NCBI GenBank assembly: GCA_016869275.1
Contig: VGEO01000027.1
Span: 1 to 34,062, forward strand
Length of the DNA stretch: 34,062 nucleotides
Direction: 5' to 3'
Source: Alphaproteobacteria bacterium
GTDB lineage: Bacteria > Pseudomonadota > Alphaproteobacteria > SHVV01
The position numbers and the translations under genes are program-made. Shown here piece by piece: positions 1 to 11,986 of the stretch; the stretch's first letter is position 1, and each line of letters opens with the position of its first letter. Below the pieces are notes generated by a model. That model searched no databases and had not been told where the DNA came from. It saw nothing but the letters and a program-made list of their open reading frames with translations.

Positions 1-105
1 CGCGGCCCGCTCGCGCTGACGCCGCCGCCCGCCGCGCGGGCACCGCCGCGGCTGCCAAGCCCGGCGCCGGGGCCGGCCTGGTTCCTGCACGGAATCTTCG
101 CCTGA
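1..105 (+). CDS. imuB: C-terminal end of ImuB-like Y-family polymerase homologue (partial)
   Basis: Only the last 34 codons are inside the window, read from base 1 to a TGA at 103-105. The segment is a Pro/Ala-rich linker ending in WFLHGIFA. A terminal Trp-Phe-x-His-Gly-x-Phe-Ala motif directly upstream of dnaE2 is typical of ImuB, the catalytically inactive Y-family polymerase relative that links DnaE2 to the beta clamp during SOS mutagenesis. The stop lies 5 bases before the dnaE2 start, as expected for an imuA-imuB-dnaE2 operon. The call rests on this tail and the neighbour; the body of the protein is not visible. Confidence 0.72.
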   Translation, partial: RGPLALTPPPAARAPPRLPSPAPGPAWFLHGIFA

Positions 106-110
106 TTCTG

Positions 111-3533
<3,423 letters not shown>

Positions 3534-3554
3534 CCGGCGTAACCCTACGCGCGA

Positions 3555-4733
3555 CTACCGCTTCAACTCCCGCGTCGCCTGGTCGAGGCCCTCGAGCGTC
3601 AAGGGATACATCCGTCCGCTCATCGTCTGGTGCATGATTTGGATCGAGGGCGTCGACTCCCAGTACTTGGGCGGCGACGGATTGAGCCAGACCGCGTGCT
3701 TGTAATGATCGAGCAGGCGGCGCATCCACACCGACCCGGCCTCCTCGTTCCAGTGCTCGATCGAGCCGCCGGGCGCGGTGATCTCGTAGGGGCTCATGGT
3801 GGCGTCGCCCACGAAAACGAGCTTGTAGTCGGGGCCGTAGGTATTGATGAGGTCGCGGGTTTCGGTCCGCTCGGCGTGGCGGCGGCGGTTGTCGCGCCAC
3901 AGGCCTTCGTAGACGCAATTGTGGAAGTAGTAATACTCGAGGTGCTTGAACTCGGTCCGCGCTGCCGAGAACAGCTCCTCGCAGGTACGGGTGTGGACGT
4001 TCATCGAACCGCCGACGTCCAGGAGAAGCAGCACCTTGACCGCGTTGTGGCGCTCCGGGACGAGCTTCAAGTCGAGGTAACCCGCGTTCTTCGCGGTCGA
4101 GCGGATGGTATCGGGAAGGTCGAGTTCGAGTTCGGCGCCCTCGCGCGCGAATTGGCGGAGCCGCCGGAGCGCGACCTTGATGTTGCGCGTGCCCAAGACG
4201 ACCGAGTCGTCCAGGTTCCTGAAGTCGCGTCGGTCCCACACTTTGACGGCGCGGCCTTCGCGGTTCGCGTCCTGGCCGATGCGGATGCCTTCGGGGTTGT
4301 AGCCGTAGGCGCCGAAGGGCGAGGTGCCGGCGGTGCCGACCCACTTCTTGCCGCCCTGGTGGCGCGCTTTCTGTTCGGCCAGGCGCTGCTTCAAGACTTC
4401 CAAGAGCTTATCGAGGCCGCCCAGCGCCTCGATCATCGCCTTTTCCTCGGGCGTCAGGAATTTCTCGGCGAGCTTCTTCAGCCACTCGGCCGGGATCTCG
4501 ATGCTGAGCGGGTCGGCCGGCGCTTCGAGACCCTTGAAGCAGTGCCCGAACACGCGGTCGAACTTGTCCAAATTGCGCTCGTCCTTCACCAGGATCGCGC
4601 GCGCGAGGTAATAGAAGTCATCGACCTTGTGATCGGCGACGCCGGCCGCCATCGCCTCCATCAGCGCCAGGTACTCCTTCAAGCTCACCGGCACCTTGGC
4701 GGCGCGGAGTTCGGTGAAGAAATTCAAGAACAT
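3555..4733 (-). CDS. CoxE-like VWA-domain protein
   Basis: 392-residue protein of the CoxE-like/COG3825 VWA family, read from ATG 4733. A GTG 33 bases further upstream is possible, but MFLNFFTELR matches how the family begins. The N-terminal half is helical and charged. The C-terminal VWA domain carries a metal-ion-adhesion motif at DVGGSM (residues 239-244), with the DxGxS form common in this family, followed by Thr/Glu-rich helices. It lies downstream of a MoxR-type ATPase on the same strand. MoxR/VWA pairs generally act as AAA+ chaperone-adaptor systems for metalloenzyme maturation or stress responses; the client here is unknown. It ends convergently 21 bases from dnaE2. Confidence 0.85.
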   Translation of the reverse strand: MFLNFFTELRAAKVPVSLKEYLALMEAMAAGVADHKVDDFYYLARAILVKDERNLDKFDRVFGHCFKGLEAPADPLSIEIPAEWLKKLAEKFLTPEEKAMIEALGGLDKLLEVLKQRLAEQKARHQGGKKWVGTAGTSPFGAYGYNPEGIRIGQDANREGRAVKVWDRRDFRNLDDSVVLGTRNIKVALRRLRQFAREGAELELDLPDTIRSTAKNAGYLDLKLVPERHNAVKVLLLLDVGGSMNVHTRTCEELFSAARTEFKHLEYYYFHNCVYEGLWRDNRRRHAERTETRDLINTYGPDYKLVFVGDATMSPYEITAPGGSIEHWNEEAGSVWMRRLLDHYKHAVWLNPSPPKYWESTPSIQIMHQTMSGRMYPLTLEGLDQATRELKR

Positions 4734-4782
4734 AGCGTAGCTATTTCTGTCGCGTCGTGCTGGCACACGTCCACAGTCCCGG

Positions 4783-4816
4783 CCCCCTTCGAGGGAGGGC
4801 GGGTGAGGGTGGGGGT
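4783..4816 (+). repeat. G-rich palindromic element, copy 3, intergenic
   Basis: In the 122-base gap between the ATPase and VWA genes. A CCCCCTTCGAGGG core is followed by G runs spaced by 1-3 bases to 4816. It resembles the two copies in dnaE2. In the transcript of the minus-strand operon the sequence would be C-rich and could form a hairpin between the two genes. The rest of the gap shows no gene. Confidence 0.68.
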
Positions 4817-4855
4817 GGCCACCTTCACCGTGCGGTGCTCATGCGGATACCCGCA

Positions 4856-5701
<846 letters not shown>

Positions 5702-5756
5702 TGTCGACCCGCACTATGACCGCATGAACGAAGGTCCACGTTAGGGGGTCGGGGCG

Positions 5757-6377
5757 ATGCGATCAACCGCGCGTCCCCCGGCGGAGGGCGTCGGCGACTT
5801 AGCCGCGCTGCTCGCGGCGATTCGCGCCTGCCGGCTGTGCGCGGCGCACCTGCCGCTCGGACCCAAGCCGACGCTGGTCGCCGCCGCGAGTGCCCGCATC
5901 CTGATCGCCGGCCAGGCGCCGGGCACCAAGGTGCATGTGACTGGGATCCCGTGGAACGACGCCAGCGGCGATCGCCTGCGCCGATGGCTCGGGCTCGACC
6001 GCACGACGTTCTACGACGCGCGCCGGATCGCGATCGTGCCGATGGGCTTCTGCTATCCGGGCAAGAACGCGAGTGGCGATCTGCCGCCGCGGCCCGAGTG
6101 CGCCGCGACCTGGCACGATCCGCTGCTGGCCGAACTCGCCAAGGTCGAACTGATCGTCGCGGCCGGGAGTTACGCCCACGCCTATCACTTGGGGCGCAAA
6201 CGCAAGGCGACCTTGACCGAGACCGTGCGGGCGTGGCGGACGTTCCGGCCCACGGTCGTGCCGATCCCGCACCCCTCGTGGCACAACAACCGCTGGCTCA
6301 AGGACAACCCGTGGTTCGAGGCCGAGACGATTCCTTACTTGCGCGCCCGAGTCGCGCGGCTGATCGCGGCGGAGTAA
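5757..6377 (+). CDS. Uracil-DNA glycosylase superfamily protein
   Basis: 206-residue UDG-superfamily protein, presumably in base-excision repair. Motif 1 is GQAPGT (52-57) and the C-terminal His motif is HPSWHNN (near 178). Four cysteines (C25 and C28 in CRLC, C99, C115) have the spacing pattern of family-4/5 iron-sulfur UDGs, so a 4Fe-4S cluster is likely. The segment TGIPWNDASGDRL after motif 1 marks a distinct subgroup. The family-4 motif GEAPG has Gln in place of Glu here. Substrate is therefore uncertain. The ATG is preceded by a G-rich Shine-Dalgarno-like stretch. The amidohydrolase follows 30 bases downstream, so co-transcription is likely. The 55 bases separating it from the divergent ATPase gene show no clear promoter. 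Confidence 0.82.
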   Translation: MRSTARPPAEGVGDLAALLAAIRACRLCAAHLPLGPKPTLVAAASARILIAGQAPGTKVHVTGIPWNDASGDRLRRWLGLDRTTFYDARRIAIVPMGFCYPGKNASGDLPPRPECAATWHDPLLAELAKVELIVAAGSYAHAYHLGRKRKATLTETVRAWRTFRPTVVPIPHPSWHNNRWLKDNPWFEAETIPYLRARVARLIAAE

Positions 6378-6407
6378 CGTTCGCCCGACCGAGTTCTTGG
6401 GGGAGCC

Positions 6408-7802
6408 ATGGCCGATCTCATCGTCGCCAACGCCTACGTCGTCTCCATGAACGCGAAGCGCCAGATCTTCTCCGACGGCGCGATCGCGATCCAAGGCAAC
6501 AAGATCGTCGCGGTCGGCCCGACCGCCGCGGTGCGCGCCAAGCACAAGGCTGCGCACGTGATCGACGGCAGCGGGATGATGGCGCTCCCGGGCCTGATCG
6601 ACGGACACCTTCATCCCAACCAATATCTTTCCAACGGGATCGGCGACGACACCGACATCATGTCGTGGCTCTACAAGCGGATTTATCCCTATGAGGCGGT
6701 GCTGACGCCCGAGGACGCTTATCTCTCGGCGCTCGGCGGCTTCGTCGAAGCGATCCGCTACGGCACCACCTCCTTCAACGACCCCGGCGGCATCCACGCC
6801 GATGCGATGGCGCAAGCCGCGGTCGACATCGGCATCCGCGGCATCATGACGCGCTCGACCCGCGATATTCACGATCCGATCGCACCGTTGCCGAAATCGT
6901 TGATCGAGACCACCGATCAAAATCTCGAGCGCGGCGAGGCGTTCGTGAAAAAGTGGCACAAGGCGGCGGACGATCGCATCCGCGCCTGGTTCAGCTTGCG
7001 CTACGTCTACAACATCAGCGACCGTTTGGCGTCCGGGATCGGCAAGCTCGCGCGCAAGCACAAGGTTGGCGTCCACGCCCACGCCGCCGCGGTCAAGGGC
7101 GAGAACGAGGCGATCCAGAAGATGTTCGGCAAGCGTTCGCTCGAACGCTACTACGACCTCGGGCTGTTCGGGCCCAACCTCTATCTCGTCCACATGGGCT
7201 GGCCCAACGCGCGCGAGATCACGTGGCTGGCCGACAACGGCTGCAAGGTCGCGCATTGCCCGGGCGCGTCGATGTTCGGCGCCTACGGGGTTTTCGGGAA
7301 TCGCATGATGCCGAAGATGGCGGAAGCAGGCGTCACGATATCGCTCGGCACCGATTCGGCGTCCGCTTCGGGCAACCTCGATATGATTCGCGTCATGTAC
7401 CTGGCCGCGTGCGGCCACAAGGATATCTACAACGACGCCACCCTGTGGGGCGCCTACAAGGCGCTGGAGATGGCGACCATCGACGGCGCCAAGGCGCTGC
7501 TATGGGACGACGCCATCGGCTCGCTCGAGGTCGGCAAGAAGGCCGACGTGACCTTGGTCGACATGGCGGGGATCGAGTTCGCTAATCACCCCGGCCGGCA
7601 TCCGGTGCGCTCGCTGGTTTATTCGGCGACCGGGAAAAGCGTCGATACGGTGATCGTCGATGGCCGCGTCCTGTTGCGCCGCGGCACGCTGGTCACGATC
7701 GATGAAGCGGACGTCAAACGACGCCTGAAGGCGGCGAGCCAGGCATGGCGCAAGCGCGCCGGGCTCAAGCTGCCACCGCCGTGGCCGGTGATCCGCGGCT
7801 AG
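6408..7802 (+). CDS. ATZ/TRZ-type amidohydrolase (deaminase/chlorohydrolase-like)
   Basis: 464-residue metal-dependent hydrolase of the ATZ/TRZ, SAH-deaminase and guanine-deaminase branch. Metal-site residues are visible: HLH (67, 69) in PGLIDGHLH, H223/H225 in VHAHAAA, H283 in HCPGASM, and D316 in LGTDSAS followed by NLDM. Such enzymes hydrolyse C-N (or C-halogen) bonds on N-heterocycles, nucleosides or guanidino compounds. The Glu usually found three residues after the second catalytic His is Ala here (A228), which argues against a standard adenosine- or guanine-type deaminase. A good Shine-Dalgarno (GGGGGAG) precedes the ATG. It is likely co-transcribed with the UDG gene, though no functional link is evident. 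Its exact substrate cannot be read from sequence. Confidence 0.88.
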   Translation: MADLIVANAYVVSMNAKRQIFSDGAIAIQGNKIVAVGPTAAVRAKHKAAHVIDGSGMMALPGLIDGHLHPNQYLSNGIGDDTDIMSWLYKRIYPYEAVLTPEDAYLSALGGFVEAIRYGTTSFNDPGGIHADAMAQAAVDIGIRGIMTRSTRDIHDPIAPLPKSLIETTDQNLERGEAFVKKWHKAADDRIRAWFSLRYVYNISDRLASGIGKLARKHKVGVHAHAAAVKGENEAIQKMFGKRSLERYYDLGLFGPNLYLVHMGWPNAREITWLADNGCKVAHCPGASMFGAYGVFGNRMMPKMAEAGVTISLGTDSASASGNLDMIRVMYLAACGHKDIYNDATLWGAYKALEMATIDGAKALLWDDAIGSLEVGKKADVTLVDMAGIEFANHPGRHPVRSLVYSATGKSVDTVIVDGRVLLRRGTLVTIDEADVKRRLKAASQAWRKRAGLKLPPPWPVIRG

Positions 7803-7812
7803 CGGGGCCGGT

Positions 7813-8610
7813 TTAGGGGTAGGGGTCTTTCTTGACGTTGAACGAGATCGAGACCCGCGGCCGCTTGCCGCCGTGCGGGTACACCATCTGCGCGATGTAG
7901 CTCGGCCACACCATCATCAACCCCGGCTCCGGCCGCACGATGTAGCGCATCGGAATGGCGTTGCGGTAAAAGCTCATCGCCTGGGCGAGGTTCGGGTTGA
8001 TCAAGCCGATGACGCCGCTGGTCGTGTCGTTCTTGTCGTCGAGGCCGGTGTCGACGATATAGGTGCCCGACCAGGTCGAGCCCGGCTGCACGTGGATGCG
8101 GTTGTGGTTACCGCGGCGATTGACGTTGGCCCACATCGCGATGGTCCAGGTCGAACGCTCCTGGCCGCTGAAGGTCGCGTAAATCTCGGCGGTCGCGTGC
8201 TTCACCATTTCGGCGACGCGCTGGATGATCTTCTGCCCCGGCTCGCCGGCCCACTGGTGGAAATCGTCGCTCGATTACCAGCCGCCGATCGCACTGTAAC
8301 TCGCGCCTTTACCGCCGCGGGTCTTGTTGATGATGATGCGGCGGAGATCGTCGTTGAGCGGGCCGCTGTCGGCCCAGATGTGCTTCAGGATCGGCGTCGT
8401 AAAGAGGTGGATGAGCTTTTGCGCCTTGAGATCGCTCGCCGGCGCGCCGGGCTTACGGTTGGGATCGGCCGGGCGCGGCGACGCCGCGGCGGCCGGGCGC
8501 GGGTCGGCGGTCGGACGTGGCGGGATCGTCGTCGGTCCTTGCGGTTTCCTGCTTATGCGGTGGCCCCCGTATCGTCCTACGCGCTCGAGGGTTGGGCCCC
8601 TCGTTGCCAT
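7813..8610 (-). pseudogene. 2OG-Fe(II) oxygenase (TIGR02466-like) interrupted by an in-frame TAA
   Basis: One continuous minus-strand frame of 265 codons, broken only by TAA at 8275-8277 (codon 112). The first part (ATG 8610) has a Pro/Ala-rich leader, then LIHLFTTPIL and SAIGGW. The second part resumes with SSDDFHQW and carries WANVNRRGNHNR, HVQPGSTWSG, PHGG and a final RVSISFN, the signature of putative 2OG-Fe(II) oxygenases of the PF13759 type. Family members read GGW-(H/Q)-S at the break, so a CAA-to-TAA transition explains the stop. Re-initiation at ATG 8208 would give a 131-residue C-terminal fragment that still contains the iron-site region. Alternatives are a base-call error or genuine decay. 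It converges 10 bases from the amidohydrolase. Confidence 0.8.
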
Positions 8611-8655
8611 GGCGTCCGTGGACCATATACCGTGAAATATAGGTTTCGCCCAGCC

Positions 8656-9687
8656 ATGACCGCCGTTCTCGATCCGTCCACCCGGCCGCGGCGCGGGCCG
8701 CGCCGCCGGCGAGCGGCAGCCGTCGCGCTGACGCTTCTCGCCGTCGCCTGCGCGCCGCGCGTCCAGGATTCCGGACCTGACGTGCGGGCGCCCGAGCTTA
8801 CCGGGACCGCGTTCATCGCCGGCGACGGGCGCGCGCTCCCCTATCGCGTGTGGCGTGCCGGCCGTCCGCAGGCGATCGCGATCGCGCTCCACGGGTTCAA
8901 CGACTACTCGAGCGCGTTCGAAGCGCCGGCCCGCTACTGGGCGGCGAACGGTATCACCACCTACGCCTACGACCAACGCGGCTTCGGTGCGACCGAACAG
9001 CGCGGCATCTGGGCCGGAGAGCGTCGCTTGACGCAGGACCTCCGCGAGGTGGTCGGGGCGATCAAGCGCCGCCATCCCGACCTCACTGTCACGCTCGTCG
9101 GCGAAAGCATGGGCGGCGCAGTGATCATGGCGGCCGAAGCCGAGGCCGCGAACGGTGGAGCCGATCGGCCGGCCGCCGACGGTATCGTCCTGGTCGCGCC
9201 GGCGGTGTGGGGACGCACGACAATGCCGCTCCGTTACCGCGCGTTCCTGTGGATCGGCGCCCACGTCACGCCGTGGAATCAGGTGACGGCGAGCGGGTTC
9301 AACATCGTTCCGTCCGACAACATAGAAATGCTGAAGGCGCTCGGGCGCGATCCGCAGGTGATCAAGCACACCCGGATCGATTCGGTCTGGGGTCTCGTCA
9401 ACCTGATGGATGACGCGCTCGCGGCGGCGCCGGCGGTGCAGACGCCGGCGTTGGTGCTCTACGGCGCCAAGGACGAGATCGTGCCGAAGCGCCCGACCGT
9501 GCGGATGTTGGAGACGATGAACGGGTCCCGCCGGGTCGCGGTCTATCCCGCCGGCTACCATATGCTGCTCCGCGACTTGCAAGCCGAGACGGTGTGGCGC
9601 GACGTCGCCGCCTGGATCCGCGACCGCCACGCGCCGCTGCCCTCGCAGGCCGAAGTCGCCGACGTGCGCCGCGCGCTCGCTCCTTAG
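8656..9687 (+). CDS. Alpha/beta hydrolase, monoacylglycerol-lipase-like, probable lipoprotein
   Basis: 343-residue serine hydrolase. An Arg-rich N terminus and a hydrophobic stretch (20-31) end in AVAC, with C32 as a probable lipidation site (slightly off the consensus lipobox). The hydrolase_4 fold follows: oxyanion HGFND (79-83), nucleophile S151 in GESMGG, acid D273 in YGAKDEIVP, and H302 in AGYHMLLRD. These are typical of monoacylglycerol lipases and lysophospholipases acting on acyl esters, here probably at the periplasmic face of a membrane. Start ATG 8656 keeps the signal sequence. It is transcribed alone, divergent from the oxygenase gene (45-base gap). Its stop is one base from the stop of the convergent SulP gene. 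Confidence 0.87.
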   Translation: MTAVLDPSTRPRRGPRRRRAAAVALTLLAVACAPRVQDSGPDVRAPELTGTAFIAGDGRALPYRVWRAGRPQAIAIALHGFNDYSSAFEAPARYWAANGITTYAYDQRGFGATEQRGIWAGERRLTQDLREVVGAIKRRHPDLTVTLVGESMGGAVIMAAEAEAANGGADRPAADGIVLVAPAVWGRTTMPLRYRAFLWIGAHVTPWNQVTASGFNIVPSDNIEMLKALGRDPQVIKHTRIDSVWGLVNLMDDALAAAPAVQTPALVLYGAKDEIVPKRPTVRMLETMNGSRRVAVYPAGYHMLLRDLQAETVWRDVAAWIRDRHAPLPSQAEVADVRRALAP

Positions 9688-9688
9688 C

Positions 9689-11974
9689 TCAGTGGGCGTA
9701 AACCTCGAGCAGGCGATCGGTATCCGACAAGCGCTCGGCCAGTTGCCGCGCCATGAACTCGTGGAACGCGGCGGCGACCCCGGGGTCGTCGATTTGCATG
9801 CGGTCGAGCGCATCGGCGGTTAGGCGATAAGCAGTGGTCGGCGCGGTCGCGACCACCGACGCCGAACGGAGCCGGCCCAAGTAGAACGCAACCTCGCCGA
9901 CGCAGGTGCCGGCGCCCATCACGCGAAGCCGCAGGTTGTGGCCGCCATTGGTCGTGATCTCGACCGTGACCTCGCCCGACTCGATGAAATAGAGGTCACG
10001 CGACTCGTGGCCCTGGCGGATCAGGACATCGCCGACCTTGTAGGTCTCGGCGACCACGTAGCCCATGAACTTGGCGACGTCGACCGACTCCGGGAACGTG
10101 CGGCGCAGTTGCGCTTCGAGCGGATCGACCGCGCCGCCGCGGAGCTGGTTGACGGTCACCAGGAGATGGTTCTCGCACCATTCGAGCGCGTGATCGATGT
10201 CGGTGAAGCGCCGGATTCGGGCGCCGAACGGGCTCGCGGTGTCGGGGCGCCCGCTGCGCCGCTCCTGGTCGGGGTGACTGACCGGCAGCGCGACCCGGCG
10301 CTCTTCGGCGATGCCCTCGCGCTCGAGCAGTGCGAATTGATCGTTCGATAAGTGGGCGAGACAGAGTTGGAAGCCGTAAGATTGGGCGTACTGGCAGAGC
10401 TTGGTGAAGCTCACCGCGGCCGAGGAATCGATGCCGTTGACGCGGCGAAAATCGAGCACGACGTAACGGAGCGGCGGCCGGGTGCGGTCGTTGACGCGGT
10501 CGCGCAGGCGGTAGACCAGACGATAGGCGGTGCCGAAGAACAGGAACCCTTGCAGCTCGATGATGAAGAGCCGCGAGCCTTCCTCGCGGAGGATCTGGCG
10601 GAGCGCCTCGGAGCGGTCGACGTTGCTCCGTTGCTCGACGCCGGTCATCTCCGAGTAAACGATCGAGACGCGGCTATAGTTGACCGCGAACAGAATAACG
10701 CCCGCGACCACGCCGATCGCGATCCCCTCCATGAACCCGACCAGCACCACCACCGCGAACACGAGTAGCACGACCAGGTACTCGCTCCGCGTCATCTTGC
10801 CGTAAGACGCTACCAGCCAGTTCAGGATCTGATCGGTGCCGGCGAACACCAGCAGCATCCCGACCACCATGGTCGGGAGGTAGGGGAGGAGCTTGTCGCC
10901 GGTGAGCAGCACCGCCAGGCACACCAGCGCGGCGACGATGCCGACGCCCTGGGTTCCGACCTTGAAGCGCTGCGTCAAGCGCGACGGCCCCATGTAGTGG
11001 AAGCCGGCGAGCCCGCCGCCCAGCCCGGACAACACCGTCGCGACCCCGGTCGCGCGCAGCTCGCGGTTGAGGTTGATGTCCTTTTGGATCGAGAGCTCGA
11101 TCGCATTCGAGGTCAGCAGCGTGCCGATCAGGTTGACGGCCATCAGCGAGCCGGCGAGCGGCACCAGTGCTGCGAATGCGCGCCAGTCGACGCGGCCCAG
11201 TTCGGCGACGTAGTCGAACGGCAGCCCAAGTCCCTCCGAGCGAAAACCGCCGAACACCCAGCCCTGGGCGTGGAGGACGTCGATCGAGGCGCCAGCGAGC
11301 TCGGCGACGATCCAGAACAGGAAAATGCCGACCGCCACCACGACCGGCAGGTTGAAGAGGTTGAAGCGGTGGCGATGGAGGTAGGTGAGGATGAGGCCGA
11401 GCACGAGGCCGGGGGCCCACTTGAGCGCGATCGCGGGTTCGAGATAGAGCGGCAGGTTGTGGACCGTGAGCTTCAGCCCGGTCATGGTCGCGAACGCGCC
11501 CTGGATCACGAGCCAACCGATGCCGCCGATAAAACCGCCCATCACCGGGAACGGGATGTAGCGGGCGACCCGGCCCCAACGGAAGTAGCCGAGCGCCATG
11601 AAAAAGAGGCCGGTCAGGAGCGTCGAAGCGGCGAACGCAGTCAGCAGCGTCGGCACCACCGCCTCGGGCGGGCTGCGCCCCATGATCTCGATCCCCATCA
11701 GACCGACGATCGCGACCGGGGCCGAGACGCCGGCGACCATCCCGGCATAGCTCGAGAGGAACGGCACCACCGCCGCCAGCACCATCGAACTGAACAGCGC
11801 GAGGCCCATGCCGATGTTGACGCGATCGGCGAGCGCGCCCGGGAAGATCAGGGCCGCGAACGCCAGCGTATTGAGCATGAGCCAGAGGCCGGCGACGAAG
11901 CCGACGCCGACGACGCGGCCGAGCCGCGGCGGAGCCGGTTTCGAGAGCGCGGCGGTCGCGCCTACGGTCGTCAT
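9689..11974 (-). CDS. SulP anion transporter with STAS and cyclic-nucleotide-binding domains
   Basis: 761-residue inner-membrane protein in three parts. Residues about 20-435 are a hydrophobic SulP core with multiple membrane spans. A STAS domain follows at about 460-580 with the GIDSSAAVSF loop that carries the regulatory Ser in anti-sigma-antagonist-like domains. A C-terminal cNMP-binding domain lies at about 630-745 (GDVLIRQG, IESGEVTVE, VGEVAFYLG, then RSASVV with the phosphate-contacting Arg). SulP proteins move sulfate, bicarbonate, C4-dicarboxylates or other anions; substrate is not readable here. The fused effector domain suggests gating by a cyclic nucleotide or related ligand. The Shine-Dalgarno AGGGA overlaps the upstream D-aminoacylase-type gene's stop codon (12-base gap), so the two are likely translationally coupled. 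Confidence 0.92.
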   Translation of the reverse strand: MTTVGATAALSKPAPPRLGRVVGVGFVAGLWLMLNTLAFAALIFPGALADRVNIGMGLALFSSMVLAAVVPFLSSYAGMVAGVSAPVAIVGLMGIEIMGRSPPEAVVPTLLTAFAASTLLTGLFFMALGYFRWGRVARYIPFPVMGGFIGGIGWLVIQGAFATMTGLKLTVHNLPLYLEPAIALKWAPGLVLGLILTYLHRHRFNLFNLPVVVAVGIFLFWIVAELAGASIDVLHAQGWVFGGFRSEGLGLPFDYVAELGRVDWRAFAALVPLAGSLMAVNLIGTLLTSNAIELSIQKDINLNRELRATGVATVLSGLGGGLAGFHYMGPSRLTQRFKVGTQGVGIVAALVCLAVLLTGDKLLPYLPTMVVGMLLVFAGTDQILNWLVASYGKMTRSEYLVVLLVFAVVVLVGFMEGIAIGVVAGVILFAVNYSRVSIVYSEMTGVEQRSNVDRSEALRQILREEGSRLFIIELQGFLFFGTAYRLVYRLRDRVNDRTRPPLRYVVLDFRRVNGIDSSAAVSFTKLCQYAQSYGFQLCLAHLSNDQFALLEREGIAEERRVALPVSHPDQERRSGRPDTASPFGARIRRFTDIDHALEWCENHLLVTVNQLRGGAVDPLEAQLRRTFPESVDVAKFMGYVVAETYKVGDVLIRQGHESRDLYFIESGEVTVEITTNGGHNLRLRVMGAGTCVGEVAFYLGRLRSASVVATAPTTAYRLTADALDRMQIDDPGVAAAFHEFMARQLAERLSDTDRLLEVYAH

Positions 11975-11986
11975 CGCGCTTGGTCC

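Noticed and set aside
5799-7418. 539-codon minus-strand open frame across the UDG and amidohydrolase genes
   Set aside because: No family signature; the plus-strand proteins carry clear catalytic motifs and ribosome sites.
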